From Candidatus Poribacteria bacterium (GTDB taxonomy: Bacteria; Poribacteria; WGA-4E; WGA-3G), in contig JAJEET010000008.1 of NCBI GenBank assembly GCA_022820835.1, positions 60,890 to 124,889 on the forward strand: a stretch of 64,000 bases of DNA, written 5' to 3'. How positions within the stretch are numbered: position 1 is the stretch's first letter; every line of letters starts with the position of its first letter. The notes beneath the pieces are model-generated. The model had not been told where the DNA came from, made no database searches, and saw only the letters and a list, made by a program, of their open reading frames with translations. This document shows positions 8,725 through 17,329 of the stretch, piece after piece. A program made the position numbers and the translations under genes.

Positions 8725-9432
8725 ATGACACACGACATAACAGACATGACGCATGCACAGTTCAGCACTTGGCTCGTGCCGATTATAGGCCTCCCCTTTT
8801 TTGAATCCCGCGAACGGTTCGTTGTTTTGCTTGCCGAAAATGCTGACAGAGATGCATTGGAATTGGAGTTGCAAGAGTTTTATGAAGGCTATTGCGGACT
8901 GGCATTCGAGTTAGAGGAGCCTGAGGAATCACTCCTTTCAATATTGCGGACATCCGACATATTCGCGCCCCTGCAGAAGCGCGTTGCAGCTGTGGAAACT
9001 GTGCGAAAAACTTCGCCTGCTGGACGGATAGCACGACGAATGAGCGATAGACCGCTGATTACCGATCCGCAACCTGAGATCAAGGTGACTGCCTTACCGG
9101 ATGACGAATTCCGGGCACTCATGGAAACGCTTGTGAATTGGGAACTTTTCGCAGCACGTGCACAGGTTGTCAAGCTGCAAAAAATGGTGCCATCGGTTGA
9201 ACTAACAGCGCAGTTAAAATCAGCATTTCTTGAATTTTTTGTGTGCTATGTGGAGTTGGAGCAGTTCCTTGAAGATTATTATTATGACCCAGATGAAGGG
9301 TTAGAATTGCGTCCGGAGGTGGCTGAAAGGCTGGAACGCAGCGTTGCAGAAGTCGAGGCTGGCACGGCTGAATTAATTTCACTTGAGGAAGTTGCCAAAG
9401 AACTTGGGGTTAAGTTGAAATGTACACGTTAG
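8725..9432 (+). CDS. Hypothetical protein with antitoxin-like C-terminus (partner of RelE/ParE toxin)
   Basis: A 235-residue, acidic, mostly helical protein of unrecognised overall family, starting at an ATG behind AAAGGAGC. The last ~35 residues (ERSVAEVEAGTAELISLEEV and then AKELGVKL) look like the toxin-binding tail of short antitoxins, and the stop overlaps the downstream RelE/ParE-like start by 13 bp, the usual arrangement of a type II module. The first ~90 residues (FSTWLVPIIGLPFFESRERF...) form a compact helical domain of unknown function; the next ~100 hold another helical segment with aromatic and acidic clusters (FEDYYYDP-like). Typical antitoxins of this type are 70-90 residues, so this one carries some 150-190 extra residues. 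It follows recG by 14 bp. Confidence 0.6.
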   Translation: MTHDITDMTHAQFSTWLVPIIGLPFFESRERFVVLLAENADRDALELELQEFYEGYCGLAFELEEPEESLLSILRTSDIFAPLQKRVAAVETVRKTSPAGRIARRMSDRPLITDPQPEIKVTALPDDEFRALMETLVNWELFAARAQVVKLQKMVPSVELTAQLKSAFLEFFVCYVELEQFLEDYYYDPDEGLELRPEVAERLERSVAEVEAGTAELISLEEVAKELGVKLKCTR

Positions 9433-9677
9433 CGTTCAGGGCACGCGCTAGGTCAAATTTACGACGTTTAGATGTTACAATCCGAACACGAATCCTCAAT
9501 AAATTGGAACGGTTACGCGAAAATTGCGATACACATCGCCACGAGGCTCTCCAAGGACCCCATAGAGGGAAATTCCGGTTACGCATTGCTGACGCTTACC
9601 GAGTTATCTATACTTTTAATAGACAAACAAGAACGATTGTTGTTCACGATGTTGGACATCGGAGCAGCGTTTATTAG
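9420..9677 (+). CDS. RelE/ParE family toxin
   Basis: An 85-residue basic protein of the RelE/ParE fold. It shows the family pattern of an N-terminal basic helix (FRARARSNLRRLDVTIRTRI), then EALQGPHRGKFRLRIADAYR (the central strands with conserved R-x-R and YR), and the C-terminal strand VIYTF...IVVHDVGHRSSVY, including the usual GHR-xx-VY ending. RelE members cut mRNA on the ribosome and ParE members poison gyrase; sequence alone does not separate them here. The start overlaps the stop of the upstream gene by 13 bp, indicating translational coupling with its antitoxin. It converges with the minus-strand gene that ends at 9727. Confidence 0.8.
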   Translation: MYTLAFRARARSNLRRLDVTIRTRILNKLERLRENCDTHRHEALQGPHRGKFRLRIADAYRVIYTFNRQTRTIVVHDVGHRSSVY

Positions 9678-9726
9678 CATAAACGTAACATTTATATCAG
9701 AACGCGGTTGGATAAACGCGGATGTT

Positions 9727-10695
9727 TTACAGCGACAGAATTATCAAACGGTATAACTGCGGCACCGTAACGGAAAAATCACCGGAGATATGATACCCCT
9801 CACCGCCATCTTTCACCGTGCGGATGAGGATTGTTTTTTTCGGGCGGTGGTAGTAGTGGGCATCGGTAGGCGACCCTTCGTCTTGGAAATCGGTGAAGTC
9901 GATAAGGTCAAAGTTCGCAGTGGTAAAATGCCGAATCTCCTCGCCGCGTTGCGATGCGATATTGCGTGCCATTGAAAGACTTTTAAGATAAACTTCCGGT
10001 CCCATGACAGCTGAACCCAGATTCAGAAAAACGCCGCCTTCCAATCGAGAGACGCTATGCGCGAAACGGAGAAAATCCTCGCCTGTCGTCCATCCCATTG
10101 CGGCGTAATCGGCGGAAGGGTGCTGGTCGATAATGTCATAACCGATCCCTTTGTGAACGGTGAACGGAATACCCAACCGATACGCCGCGGCGAACATACT
10201 CACATCGCGATGCGGAAAAGAGATCCCCTGTTCGCCTTCTTGGATTAATCGACCCATCGCTTCCCCAAAACCGATTTTATCTTGATATCCGCGAACAATT
10301 GCCTCGTTCAGATAGCGTCCCGTCTCCTCCCAATTGCCGAACTTACCGTCCCAGATATAGTCCTCTACATCCTCAAGCGTTGCGCCAATGTGTGCGAGTT
10401 CAAAGTCGTGGATGGCGCAGGCACCATTGGTAGCGACATGCGTGATCACACCGCGCTCCATCAAATCAATGATAAAACGCGAGTTGCCGCGCCGCATGAC
10501 GTGCGCACCCATCATCCAGATGACCTGTTTGCCAGCGTGATGCGCCTCAGCAATTCGATCCGCAACGGTGTGCAGGCTCGGGTTCTCGTACGGCGACGGA
10601 TCCGCATCTAACGGATAGACATCCGCCACTGTCATCTTGTGTCGGCGTTGAGAGAGCGGTAGGACTGTGAGTTGTTCACGATCCAGTTTGTTCAT
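9727..10695 (-). CDS. Conserved hypothetical protein, deoxyhypusine-synthase-like Rossmann family
   Basis: A 322-residue cytoplasmic protein. The segment VIWMMGAHVMRRGNSRFIID (about 58-77) followed by THVATNGACAIHDFELA and GKFGNWEETGRYLNEAI is shared by a bacterial family often annotated as deoxyhypusine synthase-like or simply conserved hypothetical. True deoxyhypusine synthase activity is not expected, because bacteria lack eIF5A. The HGD/HPS-type segments (HKGIGYDIIDQHP) and a well-conserved YHISGDFSVTVPQLY tail suggest an intact enzyme with a nucleotide-binding fold. No good ribosome-binding site precedes the ATG. It lies downstream of smc in the same direction but separated by repeats, so co-transcription is uncertain. 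The function is unknown. Confidence 0.6.
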   Translation of the reverse strand: MNKLDREQLTVLPLSQRRHKMTVADVYPLDADPSPYENPSLHTVADRIAEAHHAGKQVIWMMGAHVMRRGNSRFIIDLMERGVITHVATNGACAIHDFELAHIGATLEDVEDYIWDGKFGNWEETGRYLNEAIVRGYQDKIGFGEAMGRLIQEGEQGISFPHRDVSMFAAAYRLGIPFTVHKGIGYDIIDQHPSADYAAMGWTTGEDFLRFAHSVSRLEGGVFLNLGSAVMGPEVYLKSLSMARNIASQRGEEIRHFTTANFDLIDFTDFQDEGSPTDAHYYHRPKKTILIRTVKDGGEGYHISGDFSVTVPQLYRLIILSL

Positions 10696-10728
10696 AAGAA
10701 TAGCTTTCGGCTTTCAGCCTTCAGCAAA

Positions 10729-10814
10729 GAGCGTGTTTTTGCTTGGGTGTTTCCCACAGGATTGTCAAAAACCTCTTGTTGCTGATTGCTGATTGCTGAT
10801 TGCTGACTGCTGAT
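10729..10814. repeat. Intergenic repeat block: TTTTTGCTTGGGTGTTTC plus GCTGATT tandem heptamers
   Basis: TTTTTGCTTGGGTGTTTC at 10736-10753 recurs as TTTTTGCTGGGGTGTTTC at 14536-14553 and TTTTGCTTGGGTGTTTC at 34193-34209. It is followed by four to five GCTGATT-type heptamers (10778-10814) that end at the smc stop codon. The first repeat thus flanks smc on both sides in the same orientation. Confidence 0.55.
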
Positions 10815-10816
10815 GG

Positions 10817-13800
10817 CTACTCCGCAAACTTGGCAGAGACAATCTTCGAGATACCCGCCTGTTCTATCGTCACGCCGTACATAGCATCGGCGATCTCCAT
10901 CGTACGACGGTTGTGCGTGATAATGATGAACTGTGTATTCTCGGCATAAGCACGGATAAGATTGGCAAAGCGGAGGACATTCGCCTCGTCAAGTGCGGCA
11001 TCGACTTCATCAAGCACACAGAACGGACTCGGCTTGATTTTAAAAACAGCAAACAGCAAGCCGATCGCGACCAGCGAACGCTCGCCACCCGAAAGCTGCG
11101 TGATGCTCTGTGGACGTTTTCCCGGCGGACGCGCAATGATCTCAATACCCGAATCCAGCACATCGGAGGCATCCGTTAGCAACAGTTCCGTTTCGCCGCC
11201 GCCGAAGAGTTGTGTAAACACCTCTTGGAAGTTTGCCTGCACCTGTTCAAACGTCTCAAGAAATACCTCTCTGGAGGTCTGGTTAATCTTCTGTATCGCT
11301 TGAATGGTGGCGTGCATCGACTGCTGGACATCGTCACGCTGGGCAATAAGGAAGTCGTGCCGTTTTTTATGTTCCTCGTAAGCCTCAATCGCCTTAAGGT
11401 TCACAGCACCCATGCTTGAAAGTTCTGCTTTCAACTTCTCAATACTGTCAAGGAGATCAATCTCGTCCATCACCTGTTCGTCATTCGTCAGTGGTGGTAG
11501 GGCGTCAATCGAGACTTGGTATTTATCATGGATACGGGTTGACACCGATTTTATCCGCATTTCAAATTGCGTTGTTTTAACCTCAAGTTGATGACGCTTA
11601 CGGTTCTGTTTCTCAAAATTTCTGCGGGTTGCGCGCATCTCTTTTTGGAGACCGCTTACCTCTTCAAGGAGTGTCTCACGTTCTTCAGAGAGTTCATCGA
11701 CTTTTGCTTCTGCTTCGGCGCGGTCGCCTTCCAAACGCAAAAATTCGCGTTGTGCCGCTTCAACCTGTTCACCGAGATCAATTTTGGTCTGCTCATCTGA
11801 GTCGATAATCGCTTGTTGTTCGGAGATATTCTTAGCCGTCTGCTGTTGCGATTCTTCAAGTGTCTCCAACTCGGATTTGAGACTCTGTAATTTCTGATGC
11901 TGACCTGCTAAGAAGACCTTCATCTCTTGGCAGTTTTCAGAGACTTCAGCGTGTTTCCGGTTTTCAGCTTCAATCTGCTCGGACATCCGTTCAATCCAGC
12001 GTTGGGTCCGCGTGCTTTTCTGCGCTAACGCCTCGATTTCGGCGGAGAGTGCCTCTTGTTCCTCACGCGATGCAGCAACGGCATCACGCAATTCGCGGTT
12101 CTCCACCTCAACGGTAGCGAGTTGTTGTTCGAGCCGGGTAACTTGTAGGCTCGCCTGCTCCATATCTTTCGTCAGTGACGCTTTTTCAACCCGTTTATCT
12201 TGCCACTGTATGGTGAGATCCTGTCGTTTTCTCTGTAAACTCGCTATTTTTGCGGCGTACGTTTTACGCTTCTTATCCTTTTGATTAGACCGTTGTGTTA
12301 ACTGCCCGATTTCATCTTCAAGGGCTTCAAGATCACGTGCTCGACTGAGCAGACCGCTCTGCTTCTGATTTGTCTGACCACCGGTGATAGCTCCGGACGT
12401 ATTGATGACCTCACCGTCTAACGTAACAAGGCGTGCAGTCGGACGGGATTGACGGGTGAGTGCTATTGCGGCATCTAAATCTTCAATGACAAGCGTATTG
12501 CCCAACAGGTGTCGCATAGCGGTCTCATATTTCGGATCGTAATCGATTAATTCCTCGGCGATACCGATGACACCGCGTTGGTCCAACAGCGCGTCATTGT
12601 CAAATCTGCGTCCCCGTAAAATATCGAGCGGTAGAAAGGTGACCCTACCGGCACGATGTTTCTTAAGAAACGCGATACCATTTTGTGCATCCTCGGCGGT
12701 TTCGGTAATAACGTTCTGGATAGCACTACCGAGGGCGACTTCGATGGCAAGTTCATATTCAGCATCTGTGGTAAGAAGTTCAGCAACAACGCCACAGACA
12801 CCTCGGAATTGATCGGGGTTCTGCGTTTTCGCCTGCATGATCGAGCGAACGCCAGCGTAGTATCCCTCGTAAGCAGATTGTAACTCTTGTAGCGATTTTA
12901 GCCGTGAGACGTTGCTGCCTAAAGTACTCTGTAATCCCTGTATTTCGGCTTCAATCTTACGGAGTGCGTCATGGTTTTCCTGTAGCTCGGTCTCCACTTG
13001 GCTTTTCTCCGCTTCAATCTGTACCAATTCCGCCTTCATCTGTGTTTCATCGCGTTGGACTGCGGTATAGGTATCGGTAGCAGTCTTAAGTTCTTGGGTC
13101 AATGCCTCCGTATTCTCTTGAATACGGCTGAGACTCCCCTCGGAACTGTTCAACTTGTGTTCAATTGCAAGGCGATTCCGTTCGTGTGTCGCCAATTCGG
13201 TTTCAGTCTCTTGTAGCGTGGTCTGTGCTTCTTGAACGGATTTCTTAGCGGCGGTGATGCGTTCATTGAGTTGTGTCAGGAGCTGCTGACGTGCTTCCAA
13301 ACGGCTCTCCTCTATTTTGCAAGAAGCCTCAAGTTTCTGGTATTCTTGTGTCCGCTCCTGTTTCTGCGTGAGAAGTGTGGTTTGTTGTGATTTGAGGGAC
13401 TCCAGGGTCTGTAAGGCGCGCTCACGTTGCTTTTGGATATTGAGTTGCCGTTCCTTGTGTAGGACGATCTGCCGTTCAATTTGCTCAATCTGTGTTTCAA
13501 TCTCGCGAAGAGTTGTCTGTCCGGCGCGTATGGCTGCGTCCAATTCGGATTGGCGGTCTGTGGCACTCTCAATCCGTTCTTCAGCGGCTTTGAGCGTTTC
13601 AGAAGCCTCCGCTGCAATAGTTAGCACTTCATCAAGATCGGTTTGTGCCTGGCTATAGTCCGTATGGAGTTTATCGTATTCCCGACGTGCGAGGTCCAGT
13701 TCATACTGCTTTAATTGTGCGTGTTGCGTGTTATAATGGCGCGCTTGTTCTGCTTGCTCCTTGAGTTCCTCAGTCTCGCGTTGTAGCTCTTGAATTACAT

Positions 13801-14401
13801 CGTTGATGCGGACGAGGTTTTGCTCGGTCTGTTCGAGTTTTCGGAGGGCTGTCTTCTTTCGGTGTTTATATTTCGTAATGCCAGCGACTTCATCAAATAG
13901 AAAGCGGCGTTCTTCCGGGCGCACGTTCAGGATGAGGTCGATTTTACTCTGTTCCATGACCGAGTAAGCGTCAACACCGATACCGGTATCCATGAATAGT
14001 TCGCTAATATCGCGGAGGCGACACGGGTTCTGATTGATGAGATAGCGGCTTTCACCATCACGCGTGAGATGGCGGCACACCTCAATTTCCGGGGATGCAA
14101 GGGCAGCGTTGGCGTTCTCATGCGTCGGTGTGTTCGGGTTGTCATTTAAGAAGCGGAGTGCTACCTCAGTTTTTTGTGCAGGCGCGAAATTAGCACCGCC
14201 ATTGAAAAGTAGATCGCGCATAGAGGCACACCGCAGCGCGCGAGCACTCTGTTCACCAAGTACCCATCGGATCGCATCGGAGACGTTACTCTTCCCACAG
14301 CCATTAGGTCCGACAATAGTTGTGATACCGGGTTCAAGTATGAGTTCAACTTCTTCGGCAAAACTCTTGAATCCTCGAATTTTTATGCTATTTAAACGCA
14401 A
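10817..14401 (-). CDS. smc: Chromosome segregation/condensation ATPase SMC
   Basis: A 1194-residue full-length SMC, the ring ATPase that compacts and segregates the chromosome. The N-terminus has Walker A GPNGCGKSN (31-39), the Q-loop region and the QNPCRLRDISELFMDTG segment. Two long coiled coils rich in E, Q, L and K flank a hinge (about 510-670, beginning YEGYYAGVRSIMQ). The C-terminal head has the ABC signature LSGGERSLVAIGLLF (about 1100) and Walker B FCVLDEVDAALDE (about 1127). The start is TTG at 14401, fixed by TAGGAGG nine bases upstream and by the family N-terminus LNSIKIRGFKSF. No scpA or scpB lies nearby. ComF is encoded upstream in the same direction, about 320 bp away. Confidence 0.97.
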   Translation of the reverse strand: MRLNSIKIRGFKSFAEEVELILEPGITTIVGPNGCGKSNVSDAIRWVLGEQSARALRCASMRDLLFNGGANFAPAQKTEVALRFLNDNPNTPTHENANAALASPEIEVCRHLTRDGESRYLINQNPCRLRDISELFMDTGIGVDAYSVMEQSKIDLILNVRPEERRFLFDEVAGITKYKHRKKTALRKLEQTEQNLVRINDVIQELQRETEELKEQAEQARHYNTQHAQLKQYELDLARREYDKLHTDYSQAQTDLDEVLTIAAEASETLKAAEERIESATDRQSELDAAIRAGQTTLREIETQIEQIERQIVLHKERQLNIQKQRERALQTLESLKSQQTTLLTQKQERTQEYQKLEASCKIEESRLEARQQLLTQLNERITAAKKSVQEAQTTLQETETELATHERNRLAIEHKLNSSEGSLSRIQENTEALTQELKTATDTYTAVQRDETQMKAELVQIEAEKSQVETELQENHDALRKIEAEIQGLQSTLGSNVSRLKSLQELQSAYEGYYAGVRSIMQAKTQNPDQFRGVCGVVAELLTTDAEYELAIEVALGSAIQNVITETAEDAQNGIAFLKKHRAGRVTFLPLDILRGRRFDNDALLDQRGVIGIAEELIDYDPKYETAMRHLLGNTLVIEDLDAAIALTRQSRPTARLVTLDGEVINTSGAITGGQTNQKQSGLLSRARDLEALEDEIGQLTQRSNQKDKKRKTYAAKIASLQRKRQDLTIQWQDKRVEKASLTKDMEQASLQVTRLEQQLATVEVENRELRDAVAASREEQEALSAEIEALAQKSTRTQRWIERMSEQIEAENRKHAEVSENCQEMKVFLAGQHQKLQSLKSELETLEESQQQTAKNISEQQAIIDSDEQTKIDLGEQVEAAQREFLRLEGDRAEAEAKVDELSEERETLLEEVSGLQKEMRATRRNFEKQNRKRHQLEVKTTQFEMRIKSVSTRIHDKYQVSIDALPPLTNDEQVMDEIDLLDSIEKLKAELSSMGAVNLKAIEAYEEHKKRHDFLIAQRDDVQQSMHATIQAIQKINQTSREVFLETFEQVQANFQEVFTQLFGGGETELLLTDASDVLDSGIEIIARPPGKRPQSITQLSGGERSLVAIGLLFAVFKIKPSPFCVLDEVDAALDEANVLRFANLIRAYAENTQFIIITHNRRTMEIADAMYGVTIEQAGISKIVSAKFAE

Positions 14402-14718
14402 GGGTTCAAACCTCCTACCACTACAAATACAATTTCGATACTTATCGTAGTGCTAAACAGTTCTATAGGTTGGTTTTATAAAGTTTAAGATTTTAAATCG
14501 GTAATGCATCAGAAACCTCTTGGGAGGAGCGAGTGTTTTTGCTGGGGTGTTTCTTATGCTCGCTATCTGTAATGGTTACCGAAATATTCATTTAATCTTC
14601 ATTTAACCACGCTGTACACCTCGCGACGGGTGCCAGAGGTGTGAAAGTGCTGTTCAATCCTATCCTAACCTGAACGTTCATATAATACGTAATACAGATA
14701 GTAATAGTTTCACGATTT
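14402..14718. other. Intergenic region upstream of smc
   Basis: About 317 bp with no supported gene. It contains the smc ribosome-binding site (TAGGAGG on the minus strand), the second copy of the TTTTTGCT(T/G)GGGTGTTTC repeat (14536-14553) and A/T-rich stretches that could hold the smc promoter, though I see no convincing -35/-10 pair. Confidence 0.5.
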
Positions 14719-15471
14719 TTAGGGGTTCATAGTTCTCGCCAGTGTCAAAACATCGATTTCAGCGGGGTCGGCAGTCCACAATTCGTTGACTGCTTCACGA
14801 ATTGTGGCACCGGTCGTGAAGACATCGTCAATGACCAGAAGCCGTTTTCCACGAATAATATCCGGGTCCAATACATCGAAAGCACCGACGATGTTCTGTT
14901 GGCGTGCCTCTCTGTCTAAACTGCTTTGTGCGACGGTGTGCCGCTTGCGGACCAGCGTGTTTGTGAGAACAGGTACGCCCGCTGCTTTTGCTATTCCGTC
15001 AGCAAGGAGTGTTGCCTGATTAAATCCGCGTTCCCGGAGCCGTTTTTTATGAATCGGAATCGGTAGAACGAAATCGTACGTTGCGACATCACAGTCTACG
15101 GGGATATGCACATTTATCAGTCGAATGAGGTGCTCGGCAAATACCTTTTTCTTTTCAAATTTAAAGAGATGTATTGCCTGCTGAAGCGTTGTCTGATATA
15201 ATGCAACGGTACGCAACTGTCCATAACGCGGCGGGGAGGTCGCACACGCGTCACAAAGACCGTTGACCCCGGGTGTACCGCAGATATCGCACCAAGGCGG
15301 TTCGAGAAATCGAATGTCCTGCCAGCAGTCCGCACAGATATAAGGCATCGACGCAACCCCCAGAGAATCGTCGCAGACGCGGCATTTTGCAGGATAGAGG
15401 AAGACGATCGCGGTTTCAAACATCTCCCGTAATACGGACGGCAATTGGAAGGTTATCGGTTTTGATCTCAT
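14719..15471 (-). CDS. comF: ComF family phosphoribosyltransferase-like protein
   Basis: A 250-residue ComF-type protein, related to the cytoplasmic competence ATPase partner of naturally transformable bacteria. The N-terminal zinc-binding part shows two pairs CRVCD and CADC followed by CDICG and CDAC (residues about 30-80). The C-terminal type I phosphoribosyltransferase domain carries the PRPP loop LLVIDDVFTTGATI (about 212-225) and the upstream LRERGFNQATLLA signature. Length is at the family norm. Other competence genes are not seen in the window, so a role in DNA uptake is only suggested by homology. The start region shares a 60 bp A/T-rich divergent promoter zone with the alpha/beta hydrolase gene. 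Confidence 0.88.
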   Translation of the reverse strand: MRSKPITFQLPSVLREMFETAIVFLYPAKCRVCDDSLGVASMPYICADCWQDIRFLEPPWCDICGTPGVNGLCDACATSPPRYGQLRTVALYQTTLQQAIHLFKFEKKKVFAEHLIRLINVHIPVDCDVATYDFVLPIPIHKKRLRERGFNQATLLADGIAKAAGVPVLTNTLVRKRHTVAQSSLDREARQQNIVGAFDVLDPDIIRGKRLLVIDDVFTTGATIREAVNELWTADPAEIDVLTLARTMNP

Positions 15472-15481
15472 GCAGTACTAC

Positions 15482-15509
15482 TTTACATGAATAGATATTA
15501 TTATATAAT
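15482..15509 (+). promoter_or_regulatory. Sigma-70-type promoter of alpha/beta hydrolase gene
   Basis: TTTACA (15482-15487) and TATAAT (15504-15509) are 16 bases apart, about 48 bp before the ATG at 15557. The same A/T block contains a TATAAT on the minus strand (15500-15505) that could serve comF, making this a compact divergent promoter. Confidence 0.5.
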
Positions 15510-15556
15510 AAGTTTATCATAAACAAGTTTTAATGTCAAGACAAAGGAGAAAAAAA

Positions 15557-16336
15557 ATGATAGAAAGACCCATCGTCTTTTACAATAAAGGGCAACAGAT
15601 CAATGGTATCCTACATTCACCAGCGGATTGTGACGCATTGTGTCCAGCGGTTGCCTTCTTTCACGGGTTCACCGGAACGAAGGTTGAACCGCACAGAATA
15701 TTCGTTAAGACGGCACGCGAACTCACCGATTTGGGATTCTACGCGCTCCGCTTCGATTTCCGGGGGTCCGGGGACAGCGAAGGCGATTTCTCGGAGATGA
15801 CCATTGGCGGTGAGATCTCCGATGCCATCAAATCAATTGATGTCCTCAGTGCCATGCAAGGCGTAGACCCTGAACGCATCGGTATTTTGGGGTTGAGCAT
15901 GGGCGGCTGTGTTGCGGCATGCGTCTCTGGACAGGATACACGTGTAAAGTCAACTGTCTTATGGGCACCGCTTTCGGACGATCCGCCAGACCGAAAAGAG
16001 GAGATATTGGCAAGGTCTAAGCACACGCCAACACCAGAGGAAATAGCGCAATCAAACGCAAACGTTGTCGGCAAGGCGTTCTATGAGGAACTTCCCAACA
16101 TATCGCCTTCAAATACCCTTCAGCAGTTCACCGGACCGCTCCTTGTGATACACGGCAGTGGGGATCAGGCTGTCCCCGTCTCTCACGGTAAACGGTACTA
16201 TGAACTGATGCGCGACCGCGATGCCTTGACAGAACTCGAAATCATTGAGGGTGCCGACCATACCTTCAACACTGTCGGATGGGAGCAAACCGTCATCACC
16301 AAATCGGTTGCATGGTTTCAGCAGACGTTGGCATAG
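15557..16336 (+). CDS. Alpha/beta hydrolase (serine esterase/peptidase-like)
   Basis: A 259-residue single-domain hydrolase. The nucleophile elbow GLSMGG puts the serine at about 113. The oxyanion part is FFHGFTGTK (about 34-42), the acid is probably in HGSGDQAVPV (about 204), and the histidine lies in EGADHTFN (about 235). The DFRGSGDSEGDF segment is common in cinnamoyl-esterase-like and dienelactone-hydrolase-like members. AAAGGAG followed by a poly-A stretch precedes the ATG at 15557; the earlier ATG at 15533 lies before that site and adds only KR-rich residues. No signal peptide. Substrate is unknown. It is convergent with the oxidoreductase gene, two bases apart. Confidence 0.85.
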   Translation: MIERPIVFYNKGQQINGILHSPADCDALCPAVAFFHGFTGTKVEPHRIFVKTARELTDLGFYALRFDFRGSGDSEGDFSEMTIGGEISDAIKSIDVLSAMQGVDPERIGILGLSMGGCVAACVSGQDTRVKSTVLWAPLSDDPPDRKEEILARSKHTPTPEEIAQSNANVVGKAFYEELPNISPSNTLQQFTGPLLVIHGSGDQAVPVSHGKRYYELMRDRDALTELEIIEGADHTFNTVGWEQTVITKSVAWFQQTLA

Positions 16337-16337
16337 A

Positions 16338-17276
16338 TTATTCTGCCAGACTAATACGGATCGCCTCAAGGGCAACCCTTGCATCTTCCAAATTTGGCAG
16401 TTGATCCACAGCATCTCGGATTTCGGAGAACCACAATTCCTGAAGCGTCGGCTGCGGTGAATCCGGTATAGAGATTGGCGTTACACCGGTCGGAGTCGTG
16501 CAGTGCCATCCATCTCCAGCATCACTGATTGTGCCTTCAGTGAGGACGTATCGCTCGTGTTCTTCAGCGGCGTTAATGGCAATACCACCTGCCCACGTCC
16601 ACTGTCCAACGCCACCTCGTTTGAATTCAACGGTAAGCGTGTTGACAAACTGATCGTACTGTCCGTTTTCTTTGAGTCCTTCATAGACAGCACTCTTTTT
16701 TGCGGAGGCAGCACCGCCGAAGAAATCGACAATCGGATAGATATGGTAAATAAAGAAATGCGTAGGTGTGCCTGATACCGGCAGATTGAAGAGGATCTCA
16801 GGACGGGCACCGCGACCGGGTGTGAGGCGCACGAAGGAGGTGAGCAGTAAATCACCGAGTTCGCCTATCTTCTGCTTGAGTGCCTTGTGGGTATTGGAAA
16901 CCACTTCTGGATGTGAGACCCGGAGCACACGACCGCGTTTTTCGGCAAGTTTTAACGCCGCTTCCCCTTCACCGACATCGCTGGCAATCGGATATTCCAC
17001 AAAGACATGTTTATCCGCTTGCAGTGCAGCAAGAACAATCTCACCATGGCTATCGTTGTGTGTGCAGATAACAACGCCGTCTATATCGTCTCGTTCAAGC
17101 AGACGGTGCCATTCAGGCATAAAAACTGTTTCATGTTCCGCTGCGAGTTGGCTCCCCGTCTGTTCGTTTCTGGAGGCGATCGCGACGACTTCAGCAGTCT
17201 CCATGGGTGCAAATCGGGCGAGATGGTGCCGTGCCATCCCACCCGAACCGATAATTCCGATCTTAATTTTGGTCAT
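16338..17276 (-). CDS. Gfo/Idh/MocA family NAD(P)-dependent oxidoreductase
   Basis: A 312-residue sugar-type dehydrogenase. It opens with the Rossmann motif KIGIIGSGGMARHHL (dinucleotide-binding GxGxxA/G) and has the family's second landmark, FVEYPIASDVGEGEAAL, in the place of the usual EKP loop. Here EYP replaces EKP, so the lysine that normally contacts substrate is missing. The C-terminal half is the alpha/beta domain (THFFIYHIYPIVDFFGG). I chose the ATG at 17276 because the fold starts there; a TTG ten codons earlier is possible. The rhamnose-isomerase-like gene lies directly upstream in the same direction (53 bp), so the two may form a small sugar catabolic operon. Confidence 0.83.
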   Translation of the reverse strand: MTKIKIGIIGSGGMARHHLARFAPMETAEVVAIASRNEQTGSQLAAEHETVFMPEWHRLLERDDIDGVVICTHNDSHGEIVLAALQADKHVFVEYPIASDVGEGEAALKLAEKRGRVLRVSHPEVVSNTHKALKQKIGELGDLLLTSFVRLTPGRGARPEILFNLPVSGTPTHFFIYHIYPIVDFFGGAASAKKSAVYEGLKENGQYDQFVNTLTVEFKRGGVGQWTWAGGIAINAAEEHERYVLTEGTISDAGDGWHCTTPTGVTPISIPDSPQPTLQELWFSEIRDAVDQLPNLEDARVALEAIRISLAE

Positions 17277-17329
17277 ATTTTCGCTTCCAACCTTCCACAC
17301 TTCCAACTTTTGCCTATATCCTTCTATTC

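Noticed and set aside
9727..10695. Calling this gene a true deoxyhypusine synthase
   Set aside because: Similarity covers the fold and NG-x-x-IHD region, but bacteria have no eIF5A substrate, so only a family-level label is justified.
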